NCBI RefSeq assembly: GCF_030815975.1
Contig: NZ_JAUSXL010000001.1
Location: 702,611 to 766,610, forward strand
Length of the DNA: 64,000 nucleotides
Reading direction: 5' to 3'
From: Variovorax paradoxus
GTDB taxonomy: Bacteria; Pseudomonadota; Gammaproteobacteria; Burkholderiales; Burkholderiaceae_C
Below are positions 41,923 through 51,030 of the stretch, in pieces (within the stretch, counting starts at the first letter, position 1; the number at the start of each line of letters is the position of its first letter). The notes beneath the pieces are model-generated. The model saw only the letters and a program-made list of their open reading frames with translations, ran no database searches and was not told the origin of the DNA. The translations under genes were made by a program, and so were the position numbers.

Positions 41923-42825
41923 CTATTGGCGAGCGCGGAACTCGCCCGGCGTCATTCCCTGGATCCGCCGGAAGTGCCGGTTGAAATTCGAGATGTTGTT
42001 GAAGCCCACCTCGTAGCAGATGCTGCTCACGTGCTGGCGCGTCGATGCCAGCAGGCGGCAGGCCTTTGCCACGCGCAGGCCGATCACGAAGTCGGTGAAG
42101 GTCTGGCCGACGGCGCGGCGGAAACTGCGTGCGAAGGCATTCGCGCGCATGCCCACGATTGCTCCGACCTTGGCCAGGGACAGCTCCTCGGCGTAGTTGT
42201 CGCGGATGTAGTCGAGCGCCTTGTGGATGCGCCACGCGCGGCCGGGTTCGTCGGCGCCGCCGTCGGGCAGGGCGGCGCCGGCGAGCACGCGGTAGTCGGT
42301 CCATTGCGCGAGCTCGTTCAGCAGCGCGATGAATTCGGAGAACCGCGCGAGGCCGCTCAGCGTCTCGATACGGCGCAGGCGCGTGAGCGTGCCTGCGCCA
42401 AGGCCGACGAACTGCACGCATTGCCGGGCGCGAGCCAGGAGCGGTTGCGCGTCGCCGAGTTCGGGAAAGAGCTCTCTGCCGCGGCGCAGCGGCTCTTCAC
42501 CGAAGCGCAGCACCAGGCCGTCCGGATGGCCGCTGGCCGGGCTTCGATGCTCGAGCGCGAGACTGTGCGGCAGGCGAGGGCCGAGCAGAACGACAGTGCC
42601 GGGCGCCAGACTGAGAACCTCTTCGTCCGCGCCGCTGCCGATGCGCAGACGCGCGGGCATGGCGCCGATCAGGTGCAGCTCGTGGTCATGCAGGCAGCGT
42701 GGATCGTGCCGGGGGGCCGGGGGCAGGGCGGCCGCCTCATGGTGGACCGTGGCGCGGGTGTCCGGCGCCGGGGCGGGGTTCCGGTGCAGACGGGTGGCGG
42801 GGGCGGACGGGAGCGTGTTCAGCAA
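41923..42825 (-). CDS. AraC-family transcriptional regulator
   Basis: A 300-residue regulator with an N-terminal cupin-like effector domain (HDHELHLIGAMPARLRIGSG) and C-terminal double helix-turn-helix (ELSLAKVGAIVGMRANAFAR, then YEVGFNNISNFNRHFRRIQG). The start is most likely TTG at 42823-42825, preceded by GGAGA; no ATG is available before the domain begins. It lies 53 bases downstream of the gluconokinase gene, in the same direction. It may form a tail gene of the gluconate operon or act separately; the operon already has its own LacI-type repressor. Confidence 0.88.
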   Translation of the reverse strand: MLNTLPSAPATRLHRNPAPAPDTRATVHHEAAALPPAPRHDPRCLHDHELHLIGAMPARLRIGSGADEEVLSLAPGTVVLLGPRLPHSLALEHRSPASGHPDGLVLRFGEEPLRRGRELFPELGDAQPLLARARQCVQFVGLGAGTLTRLRRIETLSGLARFSEFIALLNELAQWTDYRVLAGAALPDGGADEPGRAWRIHKALDYIRDNYAEELSLAKVGAIVGMRANAFARSFRRAVGQTFTDFVIGLRVAKACRLLASTRQHVSSICYEVGFNNISNFNRHFRRIQGMTPGEFRARQ

Positions 42826-42878
42826 GACGGATCTCCAACGGACGATAGACGATGGACGACGACGGCGAACCCAGGCCG

Positions 42879-44438
42879 TCAGCGGTGGGGCGCTGGCGGC
42901 GGCGCGGCCGTCTGCTGCTGGAACGCGGCGAGCAAGCGGTATTCCTCGCCGAGCTTGCGCGGCAGCGAGAGGTACACCGGCAGCAGCTGCCGGTAGAGCG
43001 CGGCGTTCTTGGCATTGGGCGTGTGGCGGTGCGTGGCGCCGACCATGCCCGCGACCACGTCGAGCGAATCGACGTGGCCCAGCGCATAGAGCCCGAGCAC
43101 GGCGGCGCCGAGGCAGGAGCTCTCGAAGCTCTCCGGCACCACCACTTCGCGGTCGAACACATCGGCCATCATCTGGCGCCACATGCCCGAGCGCGCGAAA
43201 CCGCCGGTGGCCTTGATGCGGGCGCTGCGGCCGGCGATCGATTCGACCGCGGGCAGGATGCTGTACAGGTTGAAGATCACGCCCTCGAGCACCGCGCGGA
43301 TCATGTGCTCCTTGCGGTGGTGGATGCCCAGTCCGAAGAAGGAGCCGCGCAGGTTGGCGTTCCAGTAGGGCGCGCGTTCGCCGGTGAGGAAGGGATGGAA
43401 CACGAGGCCTTCCGAGCCGGCCGACACGCGCTCGGCGATGCGCGTGAGCACCTCGTAGGTGTCGATGCCCAGGCGCTTGGCGGTCTCGGCCTCGGCCGAG
43501 GCGAACTCGTCGCGCACCCAGCGCAGGATGATGCCGCCGTTGTTCACCGGCCCGCCGACCACCCAGCGCCGGTCTGCGAGCGCATAGCAGAAGGTGCGGC
43601 CCTCGGGGTCGGTCATCGGGTGGTCGACCACGGTGCGCATCGCGCCGCTGGTGCCGATGGTCACGGCGACCTCTCCGGGCGCCACCGCGTTCACGCCAAG
43701 GTTGGACAGCACGCCGTCGTTGGCGCCGATGACGAAGGGCGTGTCGCGCGCCAGGCCCAGCAAGGTGGCGGCATCGGCCGCGAGGCCCTCGACATGCCAG
43801 GTGGTCGGCACCGGCTGCGGGAGCTGTTCGGCGCGCACGCCGGCGAGCGCCAGTGCGCCTTCGTCCCAGTCGAGCCGCTCGATGTTGAAGAGCCCGGTGG
43901 CCGAGGCAATCGAGTGATCGATCTTCCATTGCCCGAAGAGCCGGAAGAACACGTACTCCTTGATGCCGACGAAGCGCGCGGCACGCGCGAAGAGCTCGGG
44001 GCGCTCGTGCCGCAGCCACACCAGCTTGGCGAGCGGCGACATCGGATGGATCGGCGTGCCGGTGCGGCGGTAGATTGCGTCGCCGTCCCATTCGCTGCGG
44101 ATGCGCTCGGCCCAGGCCGAGGCGCGGTGGTCGGCCCAGGTGATGCTGTGGGTGATGGGCGTGCCCGCACCGTCGACCAGGATCAGGCTGTGCATTGCCG
44201 CGCTGAAGGACACGGCGAGCACTTCGGCGGGCGCGGCCTTGCTGTCCTTCACGCACTTTGCGATGACCGAAAGCACCGCCTGGAAGATCTGCTCCGGGTC
44301 CTGCTCGGCGGCCGCGGCCTCGGGCCGCAGCAGCGGGTATTCGACCGTGTCGTGCGCCAGCACGCGCCCGGCCGGCGTGAAGGCCACTGCCTTGGTGCTG
44401 GTGGTGCCGATGTCGACGCCGATGACGATGCGGCCCAT
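42879..44438 (-). CDS. gntK: Gluconokinase (FGGY family)
   Basis: A 519-residue FGGY sugar kinase: ATP motif IVIGVDIGTTSTKAVAFTPA at the start, sugar-binding WADHRASAWAERI and WKIDHSIASATGLF, a second phosphate motif VTIGTSGAM and the adenosine motif ATGGFARSGMWRQMMADVF. The family and the neighbouring GntP permease indicate ATP-dependent conversion of D-gluconate to 6-phosphogluconate, as with Bacillus GntK. It lies 12 bases downstream of gntP. Other aldonate kinases share the fold, so the exact sugar acid is slightly uncertain. Confidence 0.9.
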   Translation of the reverse strand: MGRIVIGVDIGTTSTKAVAFTPAGRVLAHDTVEYPLLRPEAAAAEQDPEQIFQAVLSVIAKCVKDSKAAPAEVLAVSFSAAMHSLILVDGAGTPITHSITWADHRASAWAERIRSEWDGDAIYRRTGTPIHPMSPLAKLVWLRHERPELFARAARFVGIKEYVFFRLFGQWKIDHSIASATGLFNIERLDWDEGALALAGVRAEQLPQPVPTTWHVEGLAADAATLLGLARDTPFVIGANDGVLSNLGVNAVAPGEVAVTIGTSGAMRTVVDHPMTDPEGRTFCYALADRRWVVGGPVNNGGIILRWVRDEFASAEAETAKRLGIDTYEVLTRIAERVSAGSEGLVFHPFLTGERAPYWNANLRGSFFGLGIHHRKEHMIRAVLEGVIFNLYSILPAVESIAGRSARIKATGGFARSGMWRQMMADVFDREVVVPESFESSCLGAAVLGLYALGHVDSLDVVAGMVGATHRHTPNAKNAALYRQLLPVYLSLPRKLGEEYRLLAAFQQQTAAPPPAPHR

Positions 44439-44450
44439 GGGCTTGTCTCC

Positions 44451-45803
44451 TTACACGACCATGCTCAGCAGCATGATGAACACGATGGCCACGACCGAGA
44501 TCAGCGTCTCCATCACGGTCCAGGTCTTGAAGGTCTCGGCCACCGTCATGTTGAAGTACTGCTTCACCAGCCAGAAGCCGGCGTCGTTGACGTGGGAGAG
44601 GATCAGCGAACCCGCGCCGGTGGCCAGCACCAGCAGCTCGCGGTTCACGCCCGGCACCATGGTGGCGAGCGGCGCGACGATGCCGGCACCGGTGATGGTG
44701 GCGACCGTGGCCGAACCGGTGGCGATGCGGATCAGCCCCGCCACCAGCCAGGCCAGAAGGATCGGCGAGACCTGCGCATGCAGCGCCATCTGCCCGATCG
44801 CGTTGCCCACGCCGCTGGCCACCAGCATCTGCTTGAAGCCGCCGCCCGCGCCGATGATCAGCACGATGGCCGCGGTGGGCGCGAGGCTGTCGTCGACGAA
44901 CTTCATGATCTGCCTGGCGGTGAAGCCGCGCGCGGTGCCGAAGGTGTAGAGCGACAGCAGCAGCGCCGCCAGCAGCGCGGTGATCGGGTGGCCGATGAAG
45001 TCCATCCAATGCCGCACGGCGTTCTTCTCGTCGAGCGCCACGTCGGCGAAGGTTTTCAGCAGCATCAGCGCCACCGGCAGCAGCACGGTGAACAGCGTGA
45101 TGCCGAAGCCCGGCAGCTCGCGCGCCTCGGGTTCGTGCGCCAGCTGTTCCATCAGCTCGGGCGAGGCTTCGCCCGGCACGTATCTGGAGATGAACTTGCC
45201 GAAGACCGGCCCTGCGATCATGGCCGTCGGCAGGCCGACGATCAGTCCGTAGAAGATGGTCTTGCCGATGTCGGCGTTGAACACGCCAATGGCCAGCAGC
45301 GGCCCCGGATGCGGCGGCACCAGGCCGTGCACGACCGACAGGCCCGCCAGCAGCGGGATGCCGACGCGGATCAGCGACACGCCGGTGCGGCGCGCAACAA
45401 TGAACACCAGCGGGATCAGCAGCACGAAGCCGATCTCGAAGAACAGCGGGATGCCGACCAGGAAGGCCGCGAACATCATTGCCCAGTGCACGCGTTCGCG
45501 GCCGAAGGCGTCGATCAGCGTGCGCGCGATGCGATCGGCGCCGCCCGACTCCGCCATCATTTTGCCGAGCATCGTGCCCAGGCCCAGCACGATGCCCACG
45601 AAGCCCAGCACGCCGCCGAAGCCTTCCTGGAAGGACTTCATCACCTGGTCCACCGGCATGCCGGAGGTCAGGCCCAGGAAGCCGGCAGCCAGCGTCAGCG
45701 CGATGAAGGGATGCACGCGCCAGCGCGTGATCAGAAAAATCAGCCCGAGGATCGCCACCAGGGCGTCGACGAGCAAGAACACCTCTTTGCTCATTCCAAA
45801 CAT
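44451..45803 (-). CDS. gntP: GntP-family gluconate permease
   Basis: A 450-residue membrane protein with about a dozen or more hydrophobic segments, including HPFIALTLAAGFLGLTSGMP, the conserved LVPPHPGPLLAIGVFNADIG and ATGSATVATITGAGIVAPLA, and ILSHVNDAGFWLVKQYFNM near the end; all are GntP hallmarks. It imports gluconate with protons. The ATG at 45801-45803 follows GGAGAC, better than the upstream 45833 start. Expression is read leftward from the operator-rich spacer shared with the LacI-type repressor. Confidence 0.93.
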   Translation of the reverse strand: MFGMSKEVFLLVDALVAILGLIFLITRWRVHPFIALTLAAGFLGLTSGMPVDQVMKSFQEGFGGVLGFVGIVLGLGTMLGKMMAESGGADRIARTLIDAFGRERVHWAMMFAAFLVGIPLFFEIGFVLLIPLVFIVARRTGVSLIRVGIPLLAGLSVVHGLVPPHPGPLLAIGVFNADIGKTIFYGLIVGLPTAMIAGPVFGKFISRYVPGEASPELMEQLAHEPEARELPGFGITLFTVLLPVALMLLKTFADVALDEKNAVRHWMDFIGHPITALLAALLLSLYTFGTARGFTARQIMKFVDDSLAPTAAIVLIIGAGGGFKQMLVASGVGNAIGQMALHAQVSPILLAWLVAGLIRIATGSATVATITGAGIVAPLATMVPGVNRELLVLATGAGSLILSHVNDAGFWLVKQYFNMTVAETFKTWTVMETLISVVAIVFIMLLSMVV

Positions 45804-45850
45804 TTGTCTGTCTCCTGAATCCGGGCGGTGCACCTGCCGCCGGGGTGGAT

Positions 45851-45866
45851 GGGATAGCGCTATCCC
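45851..45866. promoter_or_regulatory. Operator box 1 of the gluconate repressor
   Basis: GGGATAGCGCTATCCC is a perfect 16-bp palindrome with the central AGCGCT typical of LacI-family GntR operators. It lies 48 bases before the gntP start. Confidence 0.8.
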
Positions 45867-45926
45867 GCGCGATCCAAAAAAAGCCAGCTCTGGCGCTCCT
45901 CGGGTTTCTCCGGGTCGGCAAAGTCT

Positions 45927-45942
45927 GGGACAGCGCTATCCT
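45927..45942. promoter_or_regulatory. Operator box 2 of the gluconate repressor
   Basis: GGGACAGCGCTATCCT, an imperfect version of box 1. Its centre is 16 bases from that of box 3 and 76 from that of box 1, so looping or cooperative binding is possible. Confidence 0.8.
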
Positions 45943-45958
45943 AGGACAGCGCTGTCCA
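45943..45958. promoter_or_regulatory. Operator box 3 of the gluconate repressor
   Basis: AGGACAGCGCTGTCCA, immediately abutting box 2, a near-perfect palindrome 33 bases before the repressor start. It likely controls the repressor's own promoter. Confidence 0.8.
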
Positions 45959-45990
45959 ATTCAAACTCCGTATAAACCCTTAAATCGACC

Positions 45991-47022
45991 ATGTCCGAAG
46001 CTCCCGAGCGCCCGCGCGCCCGTTCTTCCAGCCACGCGACCCTCGACGACGTGGCCCGCGCGTCAGGGGTGAGCCCGATCACGGTGTCGCGCGCGCTGCG
46101 CGGCGCGCGCAACGTGGCGCCCGAACTGCAGGCGCGCGTGCAGGCGGCGGTCGACCAGCTGGGCTACGTGCCCAACGTGGCGGCGCGCGCGCTGGCGTCG
46201 GCGCGCAGCTCTCATGTGGCGGTGCTGATCCCGTCGCTGACCAATCAGCTCTTCGTGGAACTGCTCGAGGCGGTGCAGGATGCGCTGGCGCCCCATGGCT
46301 TCCAGTCGCTCATCGGCGTGACGCACTACGACCCCGCGCAGGAAGAGGCGCTGCTGCGCAGTTACCTCTCGCAGCGGCCGGCCGGTGTGTTGCTGACCGG
46401 CTTCGACCGCAGCGCCGCGGCGTCGCGCCTGCTCGAGGGCAGCCATGCCCCTTGCGTGTACCTGATGGAAACCTCGGCCGCACCTGGAATCCACAGCGTG
46501 GGCTTTTCGCAGCAGGACGCGGGCCGCGCCATCGCCCTGCATCTTCTGCAGCGCGGCCGCCGGCGCATCGCCTATGCCGCCGGCCAGCTCGATCCGCGCG
46601 TGCTGCTGCGCCTGGAGGGCTATCGCGAGGCGCTGCGCGCTGCCGGCTGCCACGATCCGGCGCTCGAACTGCTGGTGCCGGGCCCGACCTCCATCGCGCT
46701 GGGCGGCCGGCAGTTCGAGGAATTGCTCGCGCGCCATCCGGACGTGGATGCCATCTTCTATTGCAACGACGATCTCGCACAGGGCGGATTGCTGGCCGCG
46801 CTGCGCACCGGCGTGCAGGTGCCGCAGCGGGTGGCGATCGCCGGCTTCAACGATCTTGGCGGCAGCGACCAGATGCTGCCGCCGCTGACCACCGTGCGCA
46901 CCCCACGCCGGGAGATCGGCGAGCGCGCGGCAACGATGCTGCTGGCGCTGATGCGCGGAGAGACGGTGGCCGAACGCACGGTGGACCTGGGCTTCCAACT
47001 GGTGGTTCGGCAGAGCAGTTGA
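45991..47022 (+). CDS. gntR: LacI-family gluconate operon repressor
   Basis: A 343-residue LacI-type regulator: helix-turn-helix ATLDDVARASGVSPITVSRA with hinge helix YVPNVAARALASARSSHVAV, then a periplasmic-binding-protein-like domain (FQSLIGVTHYDPAQEEALLR; VAIAGFNDLGGSDQMLPPLT). It is divergent from gntP and preceded by three AGCGCT palindromes, so it represses gntP-gntK and itself, with gluconate or 6-phosphogluconate as likely inducer. Assignment as GntR rests on context and operator sequence. Confidence 0.9.
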   Translation: MSEAPERPRARSSSHATLDDVARASGVSPITVSRALRGARNVAPELQARVQAAVDQLGYVPNVAARALASARSSHVAVLIPSLTNQLFVELLEAVQDALAPHGFQSLIGVTHYDPAQEEALLRSYLSQRPAGVLLTGFDRSAAASRLLEGSHAPCVYLMETSAAPGIHSVGFSQQDAGRAIALHLLQRGRRRIAYAAGQLDPRVLLRLEGYREALRAAGCHDPALELLVPGPTSIALGGRQFEELLARHPDVDAIFYCNDDLAQGGLLAALRTGVQVPQRVAIAGFNDLGGSDQMLPPLTTVRTPRREIGERAATMLLALMRGETVAERTVDLGFQLVVRQSS

Positions 47023-47053
47023 GGTGGACGAGCGACGAAGTCCATCGCAGGCG

Positions 47054-47203
47054 TCACAGTGACAAGCCAACCGAGGCCATGAGAAAACGCACGAGCGATG
47101 CCAGCAAGAAGAGCGTGCCGACGCTGGCGATCCAGATGGCCACCAGCCAGCCGAATCGCCGCAGCCAGCGGCGCGGCGCGCGCTCAGTGGTAGCCGTCGC
47201 CAT
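47054..47203 (-). CDS. DUF2474 small membrane protein of the bd oxidase
   Basis: A 49-residue protein overlapping the end of cioB by 20 bases, starting MATATTERAPRRWLRRFGWL and continuing VAIWIASVGTLFLLASLVRF. It has one membrane helix after a basic N-terminus, exactly the DUF2474 pattern found behind cyanide-insensitive bd oxidases. It is presumably the third, CydX-like subunit that stabilises the complex. It is easily missed because of its size; the frame, position and composition all support it. Confidence 0.85.
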   Translation of the reverse strand: MATATTERAPRRWLRRFGWLVAIWIASVGTLFLLASLVRFLMASVGLSL

Positions 47204-48191
47204 GCCGCACCTTGCCGCGGAACACCCAATAGCTCCAGGCGGTGTACATCAGGATGACCGGGATGATCATCAATGCGCCGACCAGCGCAAAGCCCAGGCT
47301 CTGAGGCGGACCGGCGGCCTGCCAGATCGAGATGTCGGGCGGGATCACGTTCGGCCACAGGCTGATGCCCAGCCCGGTGTAGCCGAGAAAGAGCAAGGCC
47401 AGCGTGAGCACGAAGGGTGACGCGTGCCCGGACCCGCGCAGATCGCGCAGCAGCCGCCACACGACGCCGCCGACCAGCAGTGGCACCGGTGCAAAGTAGA
47501 ACAAGTTGGGCAGCGTGAACCAGCGCGCGGCGATGGCCGCATGCGTCAGCGGCGTCCACACGCTCAGCGCGCCGATGACGCCGAGCATGGCCCACACCAG
47601 CGGCCGCGAAAGCGTGCGCATGCGGTCGTGCAGCTCGCCCTCGGTCTTCATGATCAGCCAGGTGGCGCCAAGCAGCGCATAGGCCGCCACGAGCGCCAAG
47701 CCGGTGAAGATCGCGAAGGGCGACACCCAGTCGAAGGGGCCGCCGGCAAAATTGCCGTCGACCACCTTCAGCCCGTTGAGGAAGGCGCCCAGTGTCACGC
47801 CCTGAAAGAAGGTGGCGGTGACAGAGCCGCCGATGAAGGCTGCATCCCACCAGCGGCGCTTGCCCGCGCGCGCCTTGAAGCGGAACTCGAAGGCCACGCC
47901 GCGGAACACGAGCCCCACCAGCATCAGGATGAGCGGCAGGTAGAAGGCGCTGAGAATCACGGCGTAGGCCAGCGGAAATGCCGCCAGCAAACCGGCGCCG
48001 CCGAGCACCAGCCAGGTCTCGTTGCCGTCCCATACCGGCGCCACCGTGTTCATCATGACGTCGCGGTCTTCCTTGGCGGGAAAGAACGGAAAGAGAATGC
48101 CGATGCCAAGGTCGAAGCCGTCCATCACCACGTACATCATGATTCCGAACAGGATGATCACTGCCCAGATCAGGGGAAGGTCGATACCCAT
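47184..48191 (-). CDS. cioB: Cytochrome bd-type (cyanide-insensitive) quinol oxidase subunit II
   Basis: A 335-residue membrane protein with 8-9 helices: IDLPLIWAVIILFGIMMYVV, MDGFDLGIGILFPF and VWDGNETWLVLGGAGLLAAF (conserved WDGNETWL), then SGLGISLWP-type elements near the end (GYTGLGISLWPNVIPPDISI). It pairs with subunit I to reduce oxygen with quinol, conserving energy without proton pumping. Start ATG shares one base with the cioA stop; the preceding GTG is also possible. Confidence 0.93.
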   Translation of the reverse strand: MGIDLPLIWAVIILFGIMMYVVMDGFDLGIGILFPFFPAKEDRDVMMNTVAPVWDGNETWLVLGGAGLLAAFPLAYAVILSAFYLPLILMLVGLVFRGVAFEFRFKARAGKRRWWDAAFIGGSVTATFFQGVTLGAFLNGLKVVDGNFAGGPFDWVSPFAIFTGLALVAAYALLGATWLIMKTEGELHDRMRTLSRPLVWAMLGVIGALSVWTPLTHAAIAARWFTLPNLFYFAPVPLLVGGVVWRLLRDLRGSGHASPFVLTLALLFLGYTGLGISLWPNVIPPDISIWQAAGPPQSLGFALVGALMIIPVILMYTAWSYWVFRGKVRHGDGYH

Positions 48192-49627
48192 CACTTGGCT
48201 CCCGGTGCGGCGAGATCGCCTTCTGCGTCAAGGCCTTGGTGCGCGGCGGACAGCGGGCGCATCGGCTGGTGGAGCTCACCCGGGCCACCGTGCAGCGGCA
48301 GGTCGCCCTCGTCGCTCGACGGGCCCTTGCCGATCAGGCGCAGCCCATAGGCCGTGCCGGCACCGAACACGACGAAATAGACCAGCACGAACAGCGCGAG
48401 CGTGAAGCCCACCTGCGAAGCCGAATGCTGCGGTGAAGCCGCGTCGGCGGTGCGCATGAGGCCATAGACGACCCAAGGCTGCCGCCCGATCTCGGTGGTG
48501 TACCAACCGGCCAGGATCGCCGCCAGGCCGGCCGGCGAGAGCATCAGCGCGAAACGCAGGAACAAGCGGTGGCTGAAGAGTTGCCGTCCGCGGCGCAACC
48601 ACAGTCCCCAGAATGCCAGTGCGATCATCAGCAAGCCCAGGCCGACCATGGCGCGGAAGGTCCAGAACACGATGGTCGCATTCGGCCGGTCTTCCTTGGC
48701 GAAGTCTTTCAATGCGGGAATCTGGCCGTCCCAGCTGTGGGCGAGCAGCAGGCTGCCCGCTCGCGGGATCTCGATGGCATAGCGCGTCACTTCGGCCTCC
48801 ATGTCGGGCCAGCCGAACAGCACCAGCGGAACGCCTTCGCCGTCCGGCGTGCGCTCCCAGTGGCCTTCGATGGCGGCGAGCTTGGCGGGCTGGTGTTCCA
48901 TCGTGTTCAGTCCATGCTGGTCGCCGATGAGCGCCTGGATCGGTGCGGCCGCCAGCAGCATCCACAACGCCATCGAGAACATCGTTCGCACGCGGGTGTT
49001 GTCGCGCCCTCGCAGCAGATGCCATGCGCCCGCCCCGCCAACCATCAGCGCGGTGGCGATGTACGAGGCGACCACGGTGTGCGCAAGCCGATAGGGGAAG
49101 GAGGGATTGAAGATCACCTTCAGCCAATCGACCGGCACCACACGGCCGTCGATGATCTCGTGGCCCTGGGGTGTCTGCATCCAGCTGTTGGACGCCAGGA
49201 TCCAGGTTGCCGACACCAGGGTGCCGACCGCCACCGCGAGCGTCGACAGGAAGTGCAGGCCGGGCCCGACCCGTTCACGCCCGAAGAGCATCACGCCGAG
49301 AAAGCCTGCCTCGAGAAAGAAGGCGGTGAGCACCTCGTAGGCCAGCAGCGGCCCGGTCACACCGCCGGCGAAACGCGAGAAGTTGCTCCAGTTGGTGCCG
49401 AATTGATAGGCCATCACCAGCCCCGACACCACGCCCATCCCGAAGGCCACCGAGAACACCTTGATCCAGAATTGATAGAGATCGATATAGACCTTGCGGC
49501 CGGTGCGAAGCCACAGGGCCTCCAGCACGGCCAGGTAGCTCGCCAGGCCGATGGTGAGCGCCGGAAAAATGATGTGGAACGAGATGGTGAACCCGAACTG
49601 GACACGGGCGAGCGTGAGTGAATCCAT
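48191..49627 (-). CDS. cioA: Cytochrome bd-type (cyanide-insensitive) quinol oxidase subunit I
   Basis: A 478-residue subunit I with haem ligands visible: FTISFHIIFPALTIGLASY (His), the His/Glu region EAGFLGVMLFGRERVGPGLH, and GWYTTEIGRQPWVVYGLMRT with the conserved GRQPW. The Q-loop (about residues 240-330) is short, as in CIO enzymes of Pseudomonas, rather than the long E. coli CydA form of 522 residues. It likely allows respiration under low oxygen or in the presence of cyanide. First gene of a three-gene leftward operon. Confidence 0.93.
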   Translation of the reverse strand: MDSLTLARVQFGFTISFHIIFPALTIGLASYLAVLEALWLRTGRKVYIDLYQFWIKVFSVAFGMGVVSGLVMAYQFGTNWSNFSRFAGGVTGPLLAYEVLTAFFLEAGFLGVMLFGRERVGPGLHFLSTLAVAVGTLVSATWILASNSWMQTPQGHEIIDGRVVPVDWLKVIFNPSFPYRLAHTVVASYIATALMVGGAGAWHLLRGRDNTRVRTMFSMALWMLLAAAPIQALIGDQHGLNTMEHQPAKLAAIEGHWERTPDGEGVPLVLFGWPDMEAEVTRYAIEIPRAGSLLLAHSWDGQIPALKDFAKEDRPNATIVFWTFRAMVGLGLLMIALAFWGLWLRRGRQLFSHRLFLRFALMLSPAGLAAILAGWYTTEIGRQPWVVYGLMRTADAASPQHSASQVGFTLALFVLVYFVVFGAGTAYGLRLIGKGPSSDEGDLPLHGGPGELHQPMRPLSAAHQGLDAEGDLAAPGAK

Positions 49628-49881
49628 CTCCGGGCGTCTCCATTGAGTTGGTTGCAGCGGTGCTGCATCGACCCTCATTCAACATCAGGCCGCGGCCGAT
49701 GGGAATAGGACACATCGTCCAGGGAACTCAATTCAGACTGAATGCCCCGCCAGGCGCCAGTCATTCGGCACGAAAATGCCGGAGGCACCCACCAGCCCGG
49801 ATCGGGAGCTCGACCTCAATTCAATCCCGGCCTGAAGGCGCCACGAAGCTCTCTCTCGATTCCGCCTTCCTCGGCGACCAC

Positions 49882-50724
49882 ATGTTCACCCTGATCCGCT
49901 CGACATTCCAACGCGCCAGGAAAGAGCGCCTGCCGCAAGTCGCCGGCAGCCTGACGTTCACGACCCTGCTGTCCATCGTGCCCCTGCTGGCGGCGAGCTT
50001 CGCGCTGTTCACGCGATTTCCGGTCTTCAGGCGATTCAAGGACGCGCTTCAGGAGTTCTTGCTCAGCAGGCTGCTTCCGGCGGACATCGCACGCACAGTG
50101 CTGAAGTACCTGAACCAGTTCGCCGCGAATGCCAGCGGCCTGACCTGGGTCGGTTCGCTCTTCCTGCTGGGCACTGCGATCGCGATGCTGCTCACCGTGG
50201 AGAACGCGCTGAACCAGATGTGGAAGATCAGGAAGAACCGGCCGTTCTACAGGAGGGTCGGCCTGTACCTGCTGATGTTGGCCGTCGGTCCGCCCGTGCT
50301 GGGCTTGAGCCTCTGGGCAACGTCGTATCTGCTGGGCATTTCCATGGGCCTGATCGGCGCGCTGCCCCGCTCGCTCGCATTCGTGCTCGACCTCGGTCCG
50401 CTCATGCTTGGCGTCACTGTGCTCACGAGCATGTTCTACCTCGTTCCGAACACCAGAGTCCGGCTGCGCGACGCCTTCGCGGGCGGCTTGATCGCCAGCG
50501 TGGCGTTCGAGTTCGGCAAGCGCGGCTTCACCACCTATCTCGTCAAGGTGCCAACGTACAAGGCGCTGTACGGGACGTTCGCGGTGCTGCCCATGTTCTT
50601 GCTGTGGGTGTACTTCTCGTGGCTGGTCACGCTGGTCGCGGCCATGATGACGGCCAACCTGGCGCTCACGCGGCGGCGGCCGCAGGCACGTTCGCTCGAC
50701 CGCAGCGGAAGGAAAATCGAATGA
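49882..50724 (+). CDS. YihY/BrkB-family inner membrane protein
   Basis: A 280-residue membrane protein with six hydrophobic segments. Conserved features include LPQVAGSLTFTTLLSIVPLL, GLTWVGSLFLLGTAIAMLLT, the polar NQMWKIRKNRPFYRR, and FYLVPNTRVRLRDAFAGGLI followed by YGTFAVLPMFLLWVYFSWL. This was once annotated as ribonuclease BN; it is now regarded as a membrane protein of unknown transport-like role. The ATG at 49882 matches the family start; the upstream open frame is not coding in character. Confidence 0.9.
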   Translation: MFTLIRSTFQRARKERLPQVAGSLTFTTLLSIVPLLAASFALFTRFPVFRRFKDALQEFLLSRLLPADIARTVLKYLNQFAANASGLTWVGSLFLLGTAIAMLLTVENALNQMWKIRKNRPFYRRVGLYLLMLAVGPPVLGLSLWATSYLLGISMGLIGALPRSLAFVLDLGPLMLGVTVLTSMFYLVPNTRVRLRDAFAGGLIASVAFEFGKRGFTTYLVKVPTYKALYGTFAVLPMFLLWVYFSWLVTLVAAMMTANLALTRRRPQARSLDRSGRKIE

Positions 50725-50736
50725 TGGACCACTGCT

Positions 50737-51030
50737 TCAGCCTCGGCGCGTCGCGTTCGGACTCTTCTCGCGCGGTTGGTTGCTGTCCGACAGCTGCTCG
50801 GATGGCGGGCCGAGTTCGCCGCTGTCGGCTCCCGTGCTTTTTGAAGTCCCGCCGCGCCGGGCATTGTTGCCAGTGCCAGAGTAGATCTCGTCGTCGTCGA
50901 GATTGACTTCGGCTTCCGCGCCGGCGTCGCCGCGGCTCACGCGGCCGCGCGACGGCGGATTGGGGCCGTGAGGGCCGATCGGGTCAAGACGGCCCGCCTC
51001 ATCGCCAGGATCCTGTGCTCGCTTTGGCAT
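50737..51030 (-). CDS. Small hydrophilic, probably disordered protein
   Basis: A 97-residue protein starting MPKRAQDPGDEAGRLDPIGP, rich in Gly, Asp, Arg, Ser and Pro, with no hydrophobic core; VNLDDDEIYSGTGNNARRGG is its most regular part. GGAG sits 5 bases before the ATG. Similar small stress-associated unfolded proteins are common in Burkholderiales, but no defined family is recognised. Convergent with the YihY gene. Confidence 0.5.
   Translation of the reverse strand: MPKRAQDPGDEAGRLDPIGPHGPNPPSRGRVSRGDAGAEAEVNLDDDEIYSGTGNNARRGGTSKSTGADSGELGPPSEQLSDSNQPREKSPNATRRG

Noticed and set aside
41923..45921. A single 1,332-residue minus-strand open frame
   Set aside because: Only the last 300 residues (AraC regulator) are real; the rest is the shadow of gntK and gntP in a high-G+C genome.
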